From Paenibacillus lacisoli (GTDB lineage Bacteria > Bacillota > Bacilli > Paenibacillales > Paenibacillaceae), in the NCBI RefSeq assembly GCF_030580655.1, contig NZ_JAUQTB010000010.1, positions 62,001 through 126,000 of the forward strand: 64,000 bases of DNA, in the 5' to 3' direction. Position 1 is the stretch's first letter. The number at the start of each line of letters is the position of its first letter. The notes beneath the pieces are model-generated. The model was not told the origin of the DNA. It saw only the letters and a list, made by a program, of their open reading frames with translations, and did no database searches. The position numbers and the translations under genes were made by a program. This document shows positions 1-8,599 of the stretch, piece after piece.

Positions 1-2
1 TT

Positions 3-425
3 CTCATCATCGCAGCGATCACCCTGCACAATCTGCCGGAGGGTCTGTCCGTCGGGGTCAGTTATGCGAGTGACACCCAGAACCTGGGCAATCTGATCGC
101 CTTCTCGATCGGTCTGCAGAATGCCCCCGAGGGCTTCCTGGTTGCCCTCTTCCTGGTACATCAGAACATCGGCCGCTTCAAAGCGCTCGGTATCGCCACA
201 CTGACCGGAGCGGTTGAGATTGTAACAAGTCTTCTCGGCTACTATCTCAGCACCTGGGTCACCGGACTTGTCCCTTACGGTCTTGCCTTTGCAGCCGGTG
301 CGATGATGTTCATCGTCTACAAGGAGCTGATTCCCGAGAGTCACGGGGATGGCAACCAGCGTGCCGCTACCTTCTCGTTCATTATGGGGCTGCTGACGAT
401 GATTGCGCTGACGGAGTGGTTCTAG
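3..425 (+). CDS. ZIP-family metal transporter, 3' part (5' end outside window)
   Basis: The last 140 residues of a ZIP (GufA-like) divalent metal transporter, an integral membrane protein that moves Zn2+, Fe2+ or Mn2+ into the cytosol. The two metal-site helices are visible: HNLPEG at the start of the visible part and QNAPEG about 30 residues later. They are followed by the family's ending, where GAMMFIVYKELIPE lies in the penultimate helix and a final hydrophobic helix ends in TEWF. The frame is open from base 3, so the gene begins upstream of the window. It converges on the metal-efflux ATPase at 489-2444 across a shared terminator. Metal specificity cannot be read from this part. Family call firm. 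Confidence 0.9.
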   Translation, partial: LIIAAITLHNLPEGLSVGVSYASDTQNLGNLIAFSIGLQNAPEGFLVALFLVHQNIGRFKALGIATLTGAVEIVTSLLGYYLSTWVTGLVPYGLAFAAGAMMFIVYKELIPESHGDGNQRAATFSFIMGLLTMIALTEWF

Positions 426-436
426 TCCAGCATGCC

Positions 437-475
437 AAAAAACAGCCGTCCCTTCTTCCAGGGACGGCTGTTTTT
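437..475. terminator. Bidirectional intrinsic terminator between ZIP and P-type ATPase genes
   Basis: The arms ACAGCCGTCCC and GGGACGGCTGT enclose an eight-base loop. A-runs on the left and T-runs on the right allow termination on both strands. It lies between the two convergent stops. Confidence 0.9.
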
Positions 476-488
476 ATCCTGTCTACTA

Positions 489-2444
489 TTAAGAACGCAG
501 CAGCCGCAGGCCGTTCAAGATTACCAATAGCGTGCTTCCTTCGTGGCCTACTACGCCAAGCGGCAGCGCCAGATTCTCGGCAAAGTTGCCGGCAATCAGC
601 AGTACAATCACGCTCAGGGCAAAGACCATATTCTGTTTCACAATGGTACGGGCACGACGGGACAGCTTAACCGTGGAAGCAATCTCCTCAATGCCGTCAT
701 TCATCAGCACAACATCAGCGACTTCCAGAGCAGCACCGCTGCCGTTCATGCCCATTCCCATTCCTACCGTTGCGGCAGCAAGGGCGGGCGCATCATTGAC
801 ACCATCACCGACCATCACGACATGGCCGTGCTGTTCACGCAGCTCGCGCACCCGCGTAACCTTATCCTGCGGCAGCAGCCCCGCGAATACATAGTCCACG
901 CCTGCTTGCTTCGCAATCACTTCTGCCGTCTCGGCCCGGTCACCGGTCAGCATGGCTACTTTAATGCCCAGCTTCTGCAGTCGCTGTACCGCTTCACGCG
1001 CCTGCGGCCGCAGTTCATCCCGCATGCCGATCAGCGCCGCAATCCGGTCGCCCTCCAGCATGACCGAGACCGTCTTGCCTTCCTGCTCCAGGCGTGTGCG
1101 CTCGGATACCCAGAAGGCATCAGCCGGGCCGGCCTTATCAAGCATGTCACTGCGTCCGATCCGCCATAATACGCCGTCCACCTCGCCCTCCACGCCCCAG
1201 CCTGTAAGCGACTGAACCAGCTCGGCTTTCTTCTGGTCCACCCGCTCTGCCTCCGCCTTCTCGACAACAGCCCGGGCAAGCGGATGCATGGACAAGCCTT
1301 CAATACCCGCGGCGATCGCCAGCAGTTCCTGTGCATCTTCCCCATCGGCTGTAATCCAATCCGTAACCTTCGGCGCCCCTAGCGTCAATGTACCGGTTTT
1401 ATCAAAAGCGACGACCGACGTCAGTGCCATATTCTCTACATGGGCTCCGCCCTTAAAGAGAATACCTCGGCGCGCCCGGTTGGAGATGGCGGACAGCATC
1501 GCCGGCATGATGGATGATACCAGTGCGCAAGGCGAAGCGACGACCAGGAATACCATAGCTTTATAGAATGAAGCCCCCCAGGTCCAGCCCATTACCAGCG
1601 GCAGGCCGAGAATCAGCACAGCCGTTACCCCTACGACAATACGGGCATACAGCGCTTCAAACCGTTTAATAAAACGCTGCGAGTCAGGCACTTCGTTCTG
1701 CGCTTCCTCGACCAGTTTGATAATTTTGGAGAACAATGTACCTTCGGAGGACTGCGTAACTTCGACATACAACACGCCTTCACCATTAATCGTACCTGCG
1801 AACACTTCATCGCCTGTCGTCTTGTCGATCGGCATGGACTCACCGGTAATGGACGCCTGGTTGACAGCCGAGCGTCCCTTGAACACACTCCCGTCGGCCG
1901 GGATAAGCTCGCCCGGTTTGACCAGCAGCAGATCCCCTGGACGCAGAACATCAATGCTTACCAGTGACATCTCTCCGTTCTCAAGCCGCATGGCTGTCTC
2001 CGGCTTCAATGCCATCAGCTCGGAAATATCCTTGCCGCTGCGCTCCGTCGTATAGCTCTCCAGCGCACCGCTGAGGGCAAAGATGAAGATCAGCATGGCC
2101 CCTTCATTCCAATAGCCGATTGCAGCAGCCCCCAGGGCAGCGGCGATCATCAGCAGGTTCACATCCAGATCCTTTTCCTTAACCAGTGTCTCGACACCTT
2201 CCTTGGCCTTGGACCAGCCGCCCAGCGCATAGGAGATCACATAAAGGGCAACGGACAACCAGGGCTGCCATGACGATACGCCCCACGCGGCCAGCATCAG
2301 GAGCCCGCTGCCGAGCGCCGACTGCATTTCCTTATTCTTCAGCATGGTCTTTAATTGGAATTGAGGCTTGCGTCCGGGTCCGGGTCTGCCGCTCTTTTGT
2401 TCTGCCGTCTGTGCATGCGGCATGGTTTTAGGAATAGCTTGCAT
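489..2444 (-). CDS. pfeT: P1B-4-type metal-efflux ATPase (PfeT/ZosA-like)
   Basis: An integral membrane P-type ATPase of about 651 residues that exports a transition metal. The phosphorylation site DKTGTLT (near residue 346), a TGES actuator motif and GDGVNDAPAL (near 548) are intact. The TM4 metal motif is SPC rather than CPC, and the last helix carries HEGSTLLVILNGLR. Together these mark subclass P1B-4 (Fe2+/Co2+/Zn2+), to which B. subtilis PfeT (formerly ZosA) belongs. There is no N-terminal CxxC metal-binding domain. I prefer the ATG at 2444 over the upstream GTG at 2453, because AAAGGA lies about 10 bases before the ATG but only two before the GTG. Two Fur/PerR-like sites and a strong hairpin lie in the leader. 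Fe(II) efflux is inferred from the subclass and the sites. Confidence 0.85.
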   Translation of the reverse strand: MQAIPKTMPHAQTAEQKSGRPGPGRKPQFQLKTMLKNKEMQSALGSGLLMLAAWGVSSWQPWLSVALYVISYALGGWSKAKEGVETLVKEKDLDVNLLMIAAALGAAAIGYWNEGAMLIFIFALSGALESYTTERSGKDISELMALKPETAMRLENGEMSLVSIDVLRPGDLLLVKPGELIPADGSVFKGRSAVNQASITGESMPIDKTTGDEVFAGTINGEGVLYVEVTQSSEGTLFSKIIKLVEEAQNEVPDSQRFIKRFEALYARIVVGVTAVLILGLPLVMGWTWGASFYKAMVFLVVASPCALVSSIMPAMLSAISNRARRGILFKGGAHVENMALTSVVAFDKTGTLTLGAPKVTDWITADGEDAQELLAIAAGIEGLSMHPLARAVVEKAEAERVDQKKAELVQSLTGWGVEGEVDGVLWRIGRSDMLDKAGPADAFWVSERTRLEQEGKTVSVMLEGDRIAALIGMRDELRPQAREAVQRLQKLGIKVAMLTGDRAETAEVIAKQAGVDYVFAGLLPQDKVTRVRELREQHGHVVMVGDGVNDAPALAAATVGMGMGMNGSGAALEVADVVLMNDGIEEIASTVKLSRRARTIVKQNMVFALSVIVLLIAGNFAENLALPLGVVGHEGSTLLVILNGLRLLRS

Positions 2445-2506
2445 TCTGATCACGTTCCTTTGTCAGATATTTGAGGTGCTCTTAATGATGCCTGTTGAAT
2501 TCCAAA

Positions 2507-2521
2507 TGAGAATGATATCCA
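2507..2521. promoter_or_regulatory. Fur/PerR-like half site in pfeT leader (proximal)
   Basis: TGAGAATGATATCCA shares its first ten bases with the better box at 2590-2604, but its right half is poor. It lies about 60 bases before the pfeT start. It may be a second Fur/PerR contact, or an unrelated similarity. Confidence 0.35.
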
Positions 2522-2542
2522 TTGTTAATGCCCTTAAAATGA

Positions 2543-2577
2543 CTCATGCTGCTCCGGAAAATCCGGAGCAGCATGAG
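2543..2577. promoter_or_regulatory. Perfect 16-bp hairpin in pfeT leader
   Basis: CTCATGCTGCTCCGGA and its exact reverse complement are separated by three A residues. On the pfeT mRNA strand the stem is followed by TCATTTTAAGG, too weak a U-tract for a clear terminator. It sits between the two Fur-like sites, inside the predicted 5' untranslated region. It could be an attenuator, a stability element, or the binding site of a dimeric protein. Confidence 0.6.
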
Positions 2578-2589
2578 GGTATGGCCAAA

Positions 2590-2604
2590 TGAGAATGATA
2601 ATCA
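2590..2604. promoter_or_regulatory. Fur/PerR-type box upstream of pfeT
   Basis: TGAGAATGATAATCA matches the Fur 7-1-7 consensus TGATAATNATTATCA at 13 of 15 positions. It overlaps the expected transcription start of the promoter at 2613-2640. B. subtilis pfeT is controlled by PerR and Fur, which fits this placement; which regulator acts here is not decided by the sequence. Confidence 0.7.
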
Positions 2605-2612
2605 TTTTTGTG

Positions 2613-2640
2613 CTTATACAATTATTTTTACTTCGTGCAA
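2613..2640 (-). promoter_or_regulatory. Promoter for pfeT, with a second candidate at 2650-2679
   Basis: On the minus strand TTGCAC (2635-2640) and TATAAG (2613-2618) are spaced by 16 bases, and the expected start falls in the Fur-like box. A second sigma-A-like pair lies just upstream: TTTACA (2674-2679) and TATAAT (2650-2655), spaced 18. Either or both may be used. Confidence 0.5.
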
Positions 2641-2769
2641 CTTATAGTCATTATATACCCCGGTTTCCTTCATTGTAAACAGGCGATTTGGCTGAATTCG
2701 AGATCAGGATCTTTATTCGTTCTATATGTAAAAGATGCCTCCAGGCATGCTTGTCCTGCATGCCTCAAA

Positions 2770-2801
2770 AAGCAATTCCGCCAGTTCCCCGGCGGAATTG
2801 C
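2770..2801 (-). terminator. Terminator of the PPDK-like gene
   Basis: GCAATTCCGCC and GGCGGAATTGC enclose an eight-base loop and are followed on the minus strand by a five-T run. It lies 18 bases beyond the stop codon. Confidence 0.85.
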
Positions 2802-2819
2802 AGGACTCTGCGGCCCCCC

Positions 2820-4169
2820 TTATGGGGTCGCATCCAGACCGCGGCTCTCCCCGCCGCGGAGCAGATCCCCTTGGGCGGCCGCCAGCCGGGCCGCCGCCAC
2901 CTCCTCCGGCGGACAGGCGATTCCGTCCAGCCGCAGCCCGGGGGCCTCCGCGAGCAGACCTCTCGCGGCAGGCCCCGCGGCCCGCACCGGCAGGCCCGGC
3001 TTCAGCGCGCGCGCCGTCTGCAGCCGTTCCGCGAGTTCTGCGCGGAACGAGGGCTCCGCCGGCAGAGCTGCCGTGCCGCGGACCGTGCCGGATCTGGACC
3101 ACGGACCCGTGTCCAGGACAAGCACGTCCGCGAGCCGGGCGATGCCGGCGACCGCCGCAGGCGGCATCGCGCCGGCCGGCAGGCGCGCGCCGACGCGGTA
3201 GTGCACGCTGCGCCGCTGCGCGCACAGCGTCTGTTCCGCGACTTCATCAATGAAGTCGCGGGCGGCCCCGAAGGCCGTGCCATCCTCGGGGCACGGTACA
3301 AGAATTTCAAGGCACACGTCGGTGCCTTGCGACTGCTGCGCGGCGCGGGCCGCGCGCAGCAGCGCTTCGAGCTGCACATCCTGCAGCTCGCCAAAGCCCT
3401 CGTCCGCCAGCGGGGCGTAGACGGTAATGGCGGCGGGCGCGCCGCGCAGCGCGAGCAGCAGGGTCTCGTACTCTGCGGACAGCAGACGCAGCAGTCGTTC
3501 GCCGAGCCGCGCCCGCAGCGGCTCCCGCGGGGCGGACGCCCGGAAGGCGTAGAGCAGGCTGTCAATGACCGCCGGCGTGCCGGACGGTTCCCGGTCATCT
3601 CCCAGCAGTTCAATGCCATCGGCCCCGTAAGCCAATGCACGCAGCGCATCCTGCGGCGTGTCCACAGCTGCGTAGACACGGGAGGTTCGGATGGTATCAC
3701 ACCAGACGAGCAGCTGCTCTTCCGGTGCAAGAGATGTATCAATTCCTCCGTCACCGGAAGAAAATGCCTCATTCATATTCCAGGTCCAGCCCGTAAGAAG
3801 TTCAGGGATTGCTTCCATAACTGCCTCTTCCCGAGTAAGAGCGCCGCTGCGGGCCAGCTGAACCAGCCAGGCAGCCTGACTCGGCTCCTCCATCGCTGCT
3901 GCCATCTGTCTGCAGGCGGCGAGACACTCAGCCTGAGCTTTAGTCACATCCTGCAGAGCCTCTTCTTCTGTCGGTTGTACAGAGCGGAAAGTCCCCTTGC
4001 CGCCGCAGCCCTTACAGGACTGACAGGCTTCTCCCGCCTCTTCCCCATAAAGGCTTGGCTTCATGGTCTCCGGTGATTCCTCCATATGCTGTCCATGCCG
4101 GTCATGCGGAAGCGGGTTGAAGCAGGGGACCCGGTCCGCCATCTGGATATCCGCCTTCTGCATCTTCAT
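2820..4169 (-). CDS. Degenerate PPDK / PEP-utilising-enzyme C-terminal-domain protein
   Basis: About 449 residues. I recognise the order of segments of the pyruvate phosphate dikinase C-terminal half: GALTREEAVMEAIPELL (linker with the EEA motif), DTPQDALRALAYGADGIELL (first barrel strand; PPDK has DTPEDA and GAEGIGL), LEILVPCPEDG (PPDK MIPLVG), VHYRVGA, and GIACPPEEVAAARLAAAQG (PPDK SPYRVPIARLAAAQ). The ATP-grasp domain is absent, as is the phospho-histidine domain with its TSHAA motif. The barrel's catalytic Arg and Cys-Gly-Glu motifs are not conserved. The N-terminus has a CQSCKGCGG cluster. The 3' half is far richer in GC than its neighbours. ATG 4169 has GGAGAGGG eight bases upstream; ATG 4187 is the alternative. 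It is probably not a working dikinase; its role is unknown. Confidence 0.65.
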   Translation of the reverse strand: MKMQKADIQMADRVPCFNPLPHDRHGQHMEESPETMKPSLYGEEAGEACQSCKGCGGKGTFRSVQPTEEEALQDVTKAQAECLAACRQMAAAMEEPSQAAWLVQLARSGALTREEAVMEAIPELLTGWTWNMNEAFSSGDGGIDTSLAPEEQLLVWCDTIRTSRVYAAVDTPQDALRALAYGADGIELLGDDREPSGTPAVIDSLLYAFRASAPREPLRARLGERLLRLLSAEYETLLLALRGAPAAITVYAPLADEGFGELQDVQLEALLRAARAAQQSQGTDVCLEILVPCPEDGTAFGAARDFIDEVAEQTLCAQRRSVHYRVGARLPAGAMPPAAVAGIARLADVLVLDTGPWSRSGTVRGTAALPAEPSFRAELAERLQTARALKPGLPVRAAGPAARGLLAEAPGLRLDGIACPPEEVAAARLAAAQGDLLRGGESRGLDATP

Positions 4170-4513
4170 GTTCAACACCCTCTCCATCTCATTTCAGCCT
4201 GCATCCTCCCGCCGCATCGGTTCATGCGGGATATCATAAGCGTATTAGATGAATGCATAAAATAGACTGTATCCTCCCAAATCCGAGAAAGCATTTTCAT
4301 TCCTGTCCTGTCAGGCCGAATGCACGGCGGAAGCAGCTGCATTTCTATAGATCATATATGAAGCTTATTGTACGACCAGGCCCTTTCATCAGACGCCTCT
4401 TATCAAGAAAATGCAGGAATACACATAAATTTAGTCAATCCTGCTGTTCTGGAAAGCGCTTACGTTTATAATGAAGAAAGTGAAGCTGAACCGCTATAGT
4501 CAGGAGGTATGTC
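4170..4513. other. Divergent intergenic region, PPDK-like gene / AraC regulator
   Basis: A possible leftward promoter for the PPDK-like gene is TTTATG (4256-4261) and TATGAT (4233-4238), spaced 17. A small hairpin CCGCAT/ATGCGG lies at 4212-4229. The rightward cre-like site and -10 are listed separately. Nothing coding is supported between. Confidence 0.4.
4451..4472 (+). promoter_or_regulatory. cre-like site with TATAAT before the AraC regulator
   Basis: GGAAAGCGCTTACG (4451-4464) has the AAGCGCTT core of catabolite-responsive elements, with both outermost bases off consensus. It sits directly before TATAAT (4467-4472), so CcpA binding would block the promoter. No good -35 box is visible. 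The gene starts 42 bases downstream. Confidence 0.5.
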
Positions 4514-6751
4514 ATGAAAAATTTCAATGTGCGCACTAAAAGCAGACTGTACAGCAGGCTCTTGACCAGTCTGACTTTGAGCATTGTATTGACTTTGCTG
4601 GTATCTACTCTGCTCTACTACATTTATTACAGCAGAACCGCTCAGGAAGAGGCATTTCAGTCGAACCACGCAAATCTGACATTGACGAGCAAGGAGGTCA
4701 TGAATATGACGTCCATTGCCCAGTCGCTCTCCTTCCAAATTTACCGCAACAGCATTCTGACCAAGCTTCTCTTTTACGCTGAGCCCAACGTGTATGACGT
4801 TACGGCTGCCATGTCCGAGATGAATAACTATCTCAGTTCCATGCCCTATATTGAATCCGTATATGTCTATAACCCGAAGAGCGGCAAGTTCTATATCGCT
4901 TCCTCCAGAGGACAGAGCGGGACCTATCGAGAGAACGAGCTGGCGGATCAGGACATTCTCCATATTCTTGACCACTATGGTGATTACAAGCCGTTTACAC
5001 CGATCCCACGAAGCTATGCGATCGATGAAGATCCCGGCAGCAGCATCTCCGCCTATACGTATCTGTGCTATGATGCCATTGGCTGGAACCGTACGATCAA
5101 TTCGGCTGTAATTGTCAACGTCTCTTCCGCCTGGATTAATCAGGAGATGGCGCAGCAGACCAGTTCACCGGGACAATCGTATATTCTGGATGATGCCGGA
5201 CGGGTACTTTCTGCCTCCGACTTGAAGGAAGCCGAGCTGCCCGCTTCGGAGCAGCAGCTGATCTCCAGCAGGATTAAAGACCGGAGCTCGGATTATTTTA
5301 CAGCCGATTTTTTGGGCAGTCGTTCTCTGATTTCATTTACCGCCCCTGACGAACTAAAATGGCAGTACATTCGGATCACTCCCTATGAAAGCGTTACCAA
5401 AAATGCGGCTGCCATTCGCAATGCTATGATGTGGCTCGCGGGCGCAATTCTGCTGGTCGGTTTAATCGTATCCTGGCTGCTCTCCCGAATCCTGTATACG
5501 CCGATCGGACAAATCGTCAGCCAGATGAATAATCTTGAAACGCAGCAGCGCAACGGCATGTTCACGATACGGCAAAATGCCCTGCGCAAGCTGGTTCTCG
5601 GGAGCTGGCCTCTACATTCGCGGGACCAGCTGGAGCAGCTTGAACAGCATGGTGTGCAGTTTGATTTCCAGCATGATTACAGGCTGGTTCTGCTGCGTAT
5701 CGATGAATACGAGATGCTGCGCACCCGTAAAGGCCGCGACCTGCTCCCTTACAAATTCGCCATCATGAATATTGCAACCGAAGTGTGCAGCGCCACTTAC
5801 CGTGTAGAATGTGTTGATCTGGACGGAGACAGTGTATTAGTCATTCTTGGTGTCGACCATGCAGAGGAGCAGAACAATGCTGAACTCATTGAAACACTGC
5901 TTCGTCAGATCATGGAAGCCTGCCGGGAATACCTAAAGCTCGGCCTGTCGCTGACCTACAGCCCGGTCGTGCGCCAGCCGGAGCTGCTGCATTCTTTGTT
6001 CAGGCAGGTCCAGCAAGCCTCATTGCACCGGCTCTATTACGGGCACGGCAGTATTATCGATGCAGCCGAAATCACCAAATTTGAATCCAAAGGATATGCG
6101 TATCCTGTGGATCTGGAGAAAAGGCTGGTCGATGCCATGATGTCCGGCCATGCCGAAGAAGCAAAGCTCCACTTTGCAGCTGTTGTCGAGTCCGCCCGGG
6201 ACCATGCGTTTCCGGTGATTCAATTGGCGTTATCCCGGCTCAATATGACAGTACGAAGTGCGGCGGACACGCTGCGCAGACGTAACAGTCTTTCTGCAGA
6301 GACCCGCGAGATCTTCCCGGCACTGGACAGTATCGAGACATTTGCCGAGCTGGAGGCCGCCTTCAGCCGCTTGTTAGACAACATTCAGGAACAGCTGGAT
6401 GAGAAACGAAATGCCAAACAGGAGCAGTGGGTACGCCGTATTGATGATTACATTGCTTCTTCTTATACCGACCCGGATCTGTGTCTTAACCGGATTGCAG
6501 ATGAACTCGGCATGTCGCCGGTATATGTAAGCCGCTTGTATAAACAGCATACGATGCATACCATTATGGATGTTATTTTGGAAGCTCGTATGCGCAAAGC
6601 CTGTGAACTGCTGCTGAATACGAATGAGTCCGTAGCAACTATTGCCGAGAGCACTGGTTTTACCAGCAGTTCCTACTTCCACCGAATGTTCAAGCGCACC
6701 TTCGGCATAACGCCGGCCGAATATCGGCGGGCCGAAGTGAATGAAGCATAA
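4514..6751 (+). CDS. Membrane-anchored AraC-family transcriptional regulator
   Basis: 745 residues, cytoplasmic membrane. A first transmembrane helix lies near residues 17-39, followed by an extracellular sensor region to about 300. A second helix (AGAILLVGLIVSWLLSRIL) comes next, then a cytoplasmic linker and a C-terminal AraC double helix-turn-helix from about 640 (LNRIADELGMSPVYVSRLYK, then TFGITPAEYRRAE). This is the common Paenibacillus one-protein design, in which signal input and DNA binding share one chain without phosphotransfer. Start ATG 4514 follows CAGGAGGT. The gene converges on the binding protein, permease and GH43 cluster at 6886-14139 and most likely controls it; that link rests on position only. 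The inducing sugar is unknown. Confidence 0.85.
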   Translation: MKNFNVRTKSRLYSRLLTSLTLSIVLTLLVSTLLYYIYYSRTAQEEAFQSNHANLTLTSKEVMNMTSIAQSLSFQIYRNSILTKLLFYAEPNVYDVTAAMSEMNNYLSSMPYIESVYVYNPKSGKFYIASSRGQSGTYRENELADQDILHILDHYGDYKPFTPIPRSYAIDEDPGSSISAYTYLCYDAIGWNRTINSAVIVNVSSAWINQEMAQQTSSPGQSYILDDAGRVLSASDLKEAELPASEQQLISSRIKDRSSDYFTADFLGSRSLISFTAPDELKWQYIRITPYESVTKNAAAIRNAMMWLAGAILLVGLIVSWLLSRILYTPIGQIVSQMNNLETQQRNGMFTIRQNALRKLVLGSWPLHSRDQLEQLEQHGVQFDFQHDYRLVLLRIDEYEMLRTRKGRDLLPYKFAIMNIATEVCSATYRVECVDLDGDSVLVILGVDHAEEQNNAELIETLLRQIMEACREYLKLGLSLTYSPVVRQPELLHSLFRQVQQASLHRLYYGHGSIIDAAEITKFESKGYAYPVDLEKRLVDAMMSGHAEEAKLHFAAVVESARDHAFPVIQLALSRLNMTVRSAADTLRRRNSLSAETREIFPALDSIETFAELEAAFSRLLDNIQEQLDEKRNAKQEQWVRRIDDYIASSYTDPDLCLNRIADELGMSPVYVSRLYKQHTMHTIMDVILEARMRKACELLLNTNESVATIAESTGFTSSSYFHRMFKRTFGITPAEYRRAEVNEA

Positions 6752-6794
6752 ATCATAAATCGCTGTACGGACCCCAGCTATCAAGGCACACGAA

Positions 6795-6828
6795 AAGGAC
6801 TCTGCCGGTATTTACCGGCAGAGTCCTT
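6795..6828. terminator. Terminator hairpin between AraC regulator and binding protein
   Basis: AAGGACTCTGCCGGTA and its exact complement enclose only TT, giving a 16-bp stem. Convergent genes end on both sides. The flanking A/T runs are short (AAAA on the left), so strength is uncertain. Confidence 0.75.
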
Positions 6829-6885
6829 GGATTGAGAGTCGAATCTCGGATTGGTTTAAGGCAGCGCTTTACTTCATCCCTGATC

Positions 6886-8445
6886 TTACTTAATCCCTTT
6901 TTTCTGGACGTATTCCTGCCACTGCTTGGTATACTCGCTTTGAATTTTGTCCAGTCCAGCCTGCTGTGCTTTCTGGAGGAACGTATCAAGACCTTGGTTC
7001 ACATCGTCCACCAGCCCGGCCTGCAGCGGATAAAGATACTGCTTCTCGACCTGCTCCAGTGCGGCTTTCTCGGCCTGATACGATGTATAGTCTTCAGCAA
7101 ACCCGGTGAACAGGTCCGGCTTCTGGATTTTATCCAGCTCTTCGAAGATTTCCTTCACGCCGTCAAACCCTTCGTCAAACAGCATATATTCCGGGTTGCG
7201 CCAAGCCCAGCCATTCATCGCTTCCCGCGGAAAGCCGTTGCTGGTCGCATCGCCGGCAAGCTTGTAGTAACCGTTCTCTACCGTATAGTTTTTGCCTTCA
7301 ATACCATACTGGGTCAACAGGTTATATCGTTTATCGGTCACCAGCTTCTCGTAGAACTGCAGAGCACGTTCCGGATTTTTGCTGCTCTTCGGAATGGCGA
7401 ATCCATTGTGGATCGGATGCACCGGTGTTGCAAAGCCGGTCGTCAGCGGGAACGGGTAGTACTCCAGCTTCCAGTCCGGATGGGTCGATGCAATTTTGAT
7501 CTTCATATCGTTATAACGGGTCGGATTGTCGCCAAAGATACTTGCCGCCTTGCCTGAGGTTACCTGATCCTGCAGGGTATCCTTTACATTCAGCACGTTC
7601 TTCGGAATGAATCCTTTCTCAGACCAGCGTTTTAAGGTGTTCAGCTCTTCCTTCTGCTCATCGGATCCCCAATATTTGTAGACTTCCGTCGGTTTCTCAT
7701 ATTTGATGCCAATACCGTAAGGCAGGGCACCGATGCTTTTGGTTACGAGCTCTGTATACCGGTCATGCAGGTTGCCCTTTACATCGCTGTTCAGCGAAAC
7801 CGGACGCATCTGCGGCTCGTGCTGTTTGATGCCATCCATATAAGCCTCGTAGCTGGCCAGGTCGGTTGGCTTCGGCAGATTGTATTTTTCGCGCAGATCT
7901 TCACGCCATACAAAGCCGTTGGTTACATACTCCTTGTACGTGGATGGTACGGTATAGATCTTTCCGTCAATTTTGACCGCCTCCCACATCTCCTGCGGCA
8001 CAAATTTCTGCAATTCCGGCGCGGCCTTCGGCAGCAGATCATCCAGGGCAAGGAAAGCCCCCTTCTTCGCGTAAGCCTGATACTGCGTCCAGTCGGCGGT
8101 GAAGATCAGGTCGATGGATTGTCCCGAGGACAGCAGCAGCTTATATTTTTGATCCCAGTCCGTCCAGGTGGTGTAGTTAAATTTGACGTTGGCATTCAAG
8201 TCCTTCTCGGCCAGCTTGTTAACCTCTGCTTCGATCGTCGACAGATCCTTCGGTGCATCCCCCAGCATGTAAAACTGGAGCGTGACCTTCTTGGAGCTGC
8301 TCTGCCCTCCGGAAGCATCACTGCCGCCTGTTTCCGTTCCGGAACCCGAGCTGCCGCTGCAGCCTGCCAGCAGGGCCATCAGCAAAGTTACTGCAAGTGC
8401 AATTGAACCGCGTTTACGAGCTTTAGCTTTTTTGATCTGTTCCAT
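6886..8445 (-). CDS. Sugar ABC transporter substrate-binding lipoprotein (DUF3502 type)
   Basis: About 519 residues, exported and lipid-anchored. A lysine/arginine-rich n-region is followed by a hydrophobic core and the lipobox LLAGC, then a Ser/Gly-rich tether. The body is that of a LipO-like extracellular solute-binding protein, and the C-terminal segment (FAEDYTSYQAEKAALEQV onward) resembles the DUF3502 region found in oligosaccharide-binding members. I start it at ATG 8445, preceded by AGGGAGG; a longer reading to 8520 would add 25 residues before the signal peptide and has no ribosome site. It is the last gene of GH43, LplB-type permease, LplC-type permease, binding protein. It should deliver the oligosaccharide released by the GH43 enzyme. 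Confidence 0.9.
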   Translation of the reverse strand: MEQIKKAKARKRGSIALAVTLLMALLAGCSGSSGSGTETGGSDASGGQSSSKKVTLQFYMLGDAPKDLSTIEAEVNKLAEKDLNANVKFNYTTWTDWDQKYKLLLSSGQSIDLIFTADWTQYQAYAKKGAFLALDDLLPKAAPELQKFVPQEMWEAVKIDGKIYTVPSTYKEYVTNGFVWREDLREKYNLPKPTDLASYEAYMDGIKQHEPQMRPVSLNSDVKGNLHDRYTELVTKSIGALPYGIGIKYEKPTEVYKYWGSDEQKEELNTLKRWSEKGFIPKNVLNVKDTLQDQVTSGKAASIFGDNPTRYNDMKIKIASTHPDWKLEYYPFPLTTGFATPVHPIHNGFAIPKSSKNPERALQFYEKLVTDKRYNLLTQYGIEGKNYTVENGYYKLAGDATSNGFPREAMNGWAWRNPEYMLFDEGFDGVKEIFEELDKIQKPDLFTGFAEDYTSYQAEKAALEQVEKQYLYPLQAGLVDDVNQGLDTFLQKAQQAGLDKIQSEYTKQWQEYVQKKGIK

Positions 8446-8599
8446 GACAAGCCTCCCTGTTCTTATTGATTTGACAGGATTCCAAGCACAAGACAGCTGC
8501 ATTGGAATGCTGCAAAACACTGGTTTTAATTAAATAAGTTAATGTAATCGCTTCCGATATTCTCATCCGCTTTTGCCTTTATTCCCGGGGCCCTGACGC

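Larger units (their letters stand above)
2445..2819. other. Intergenic region between pfeT and the PPDK-like gene
   Basis: This 375-base stretch holds the pfeT promoters, two Fur/PerR-like sites, the 16-bp hairpin and the terminator of the PPDK-like gene. A further inverted repeat, AGGCATGC/GCATGCCT at 2743-2765, has no T-run and no clear role. No coding sequence is supported here. Confidence 0.7.

Noticed and set aside
2688-4076. Long plus-strand open frames opposite the PPDK-like gene
   Set aside because: They arise from the GC-rich composition of the minus-strand gene, have no domain character and no ribosome sites.
6832-8406. Plus-strand frames opposite the first binding protein
   Set aside because: Antisense shadows of a well-supported lipoprotein gene with lipobox and ribosome site.
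8525-8560. cre-like TGTAATCGCTTCCG before the first binding-protein gene
   Set aside because: Two mismatches at informative positions and no clear promoter beside it.
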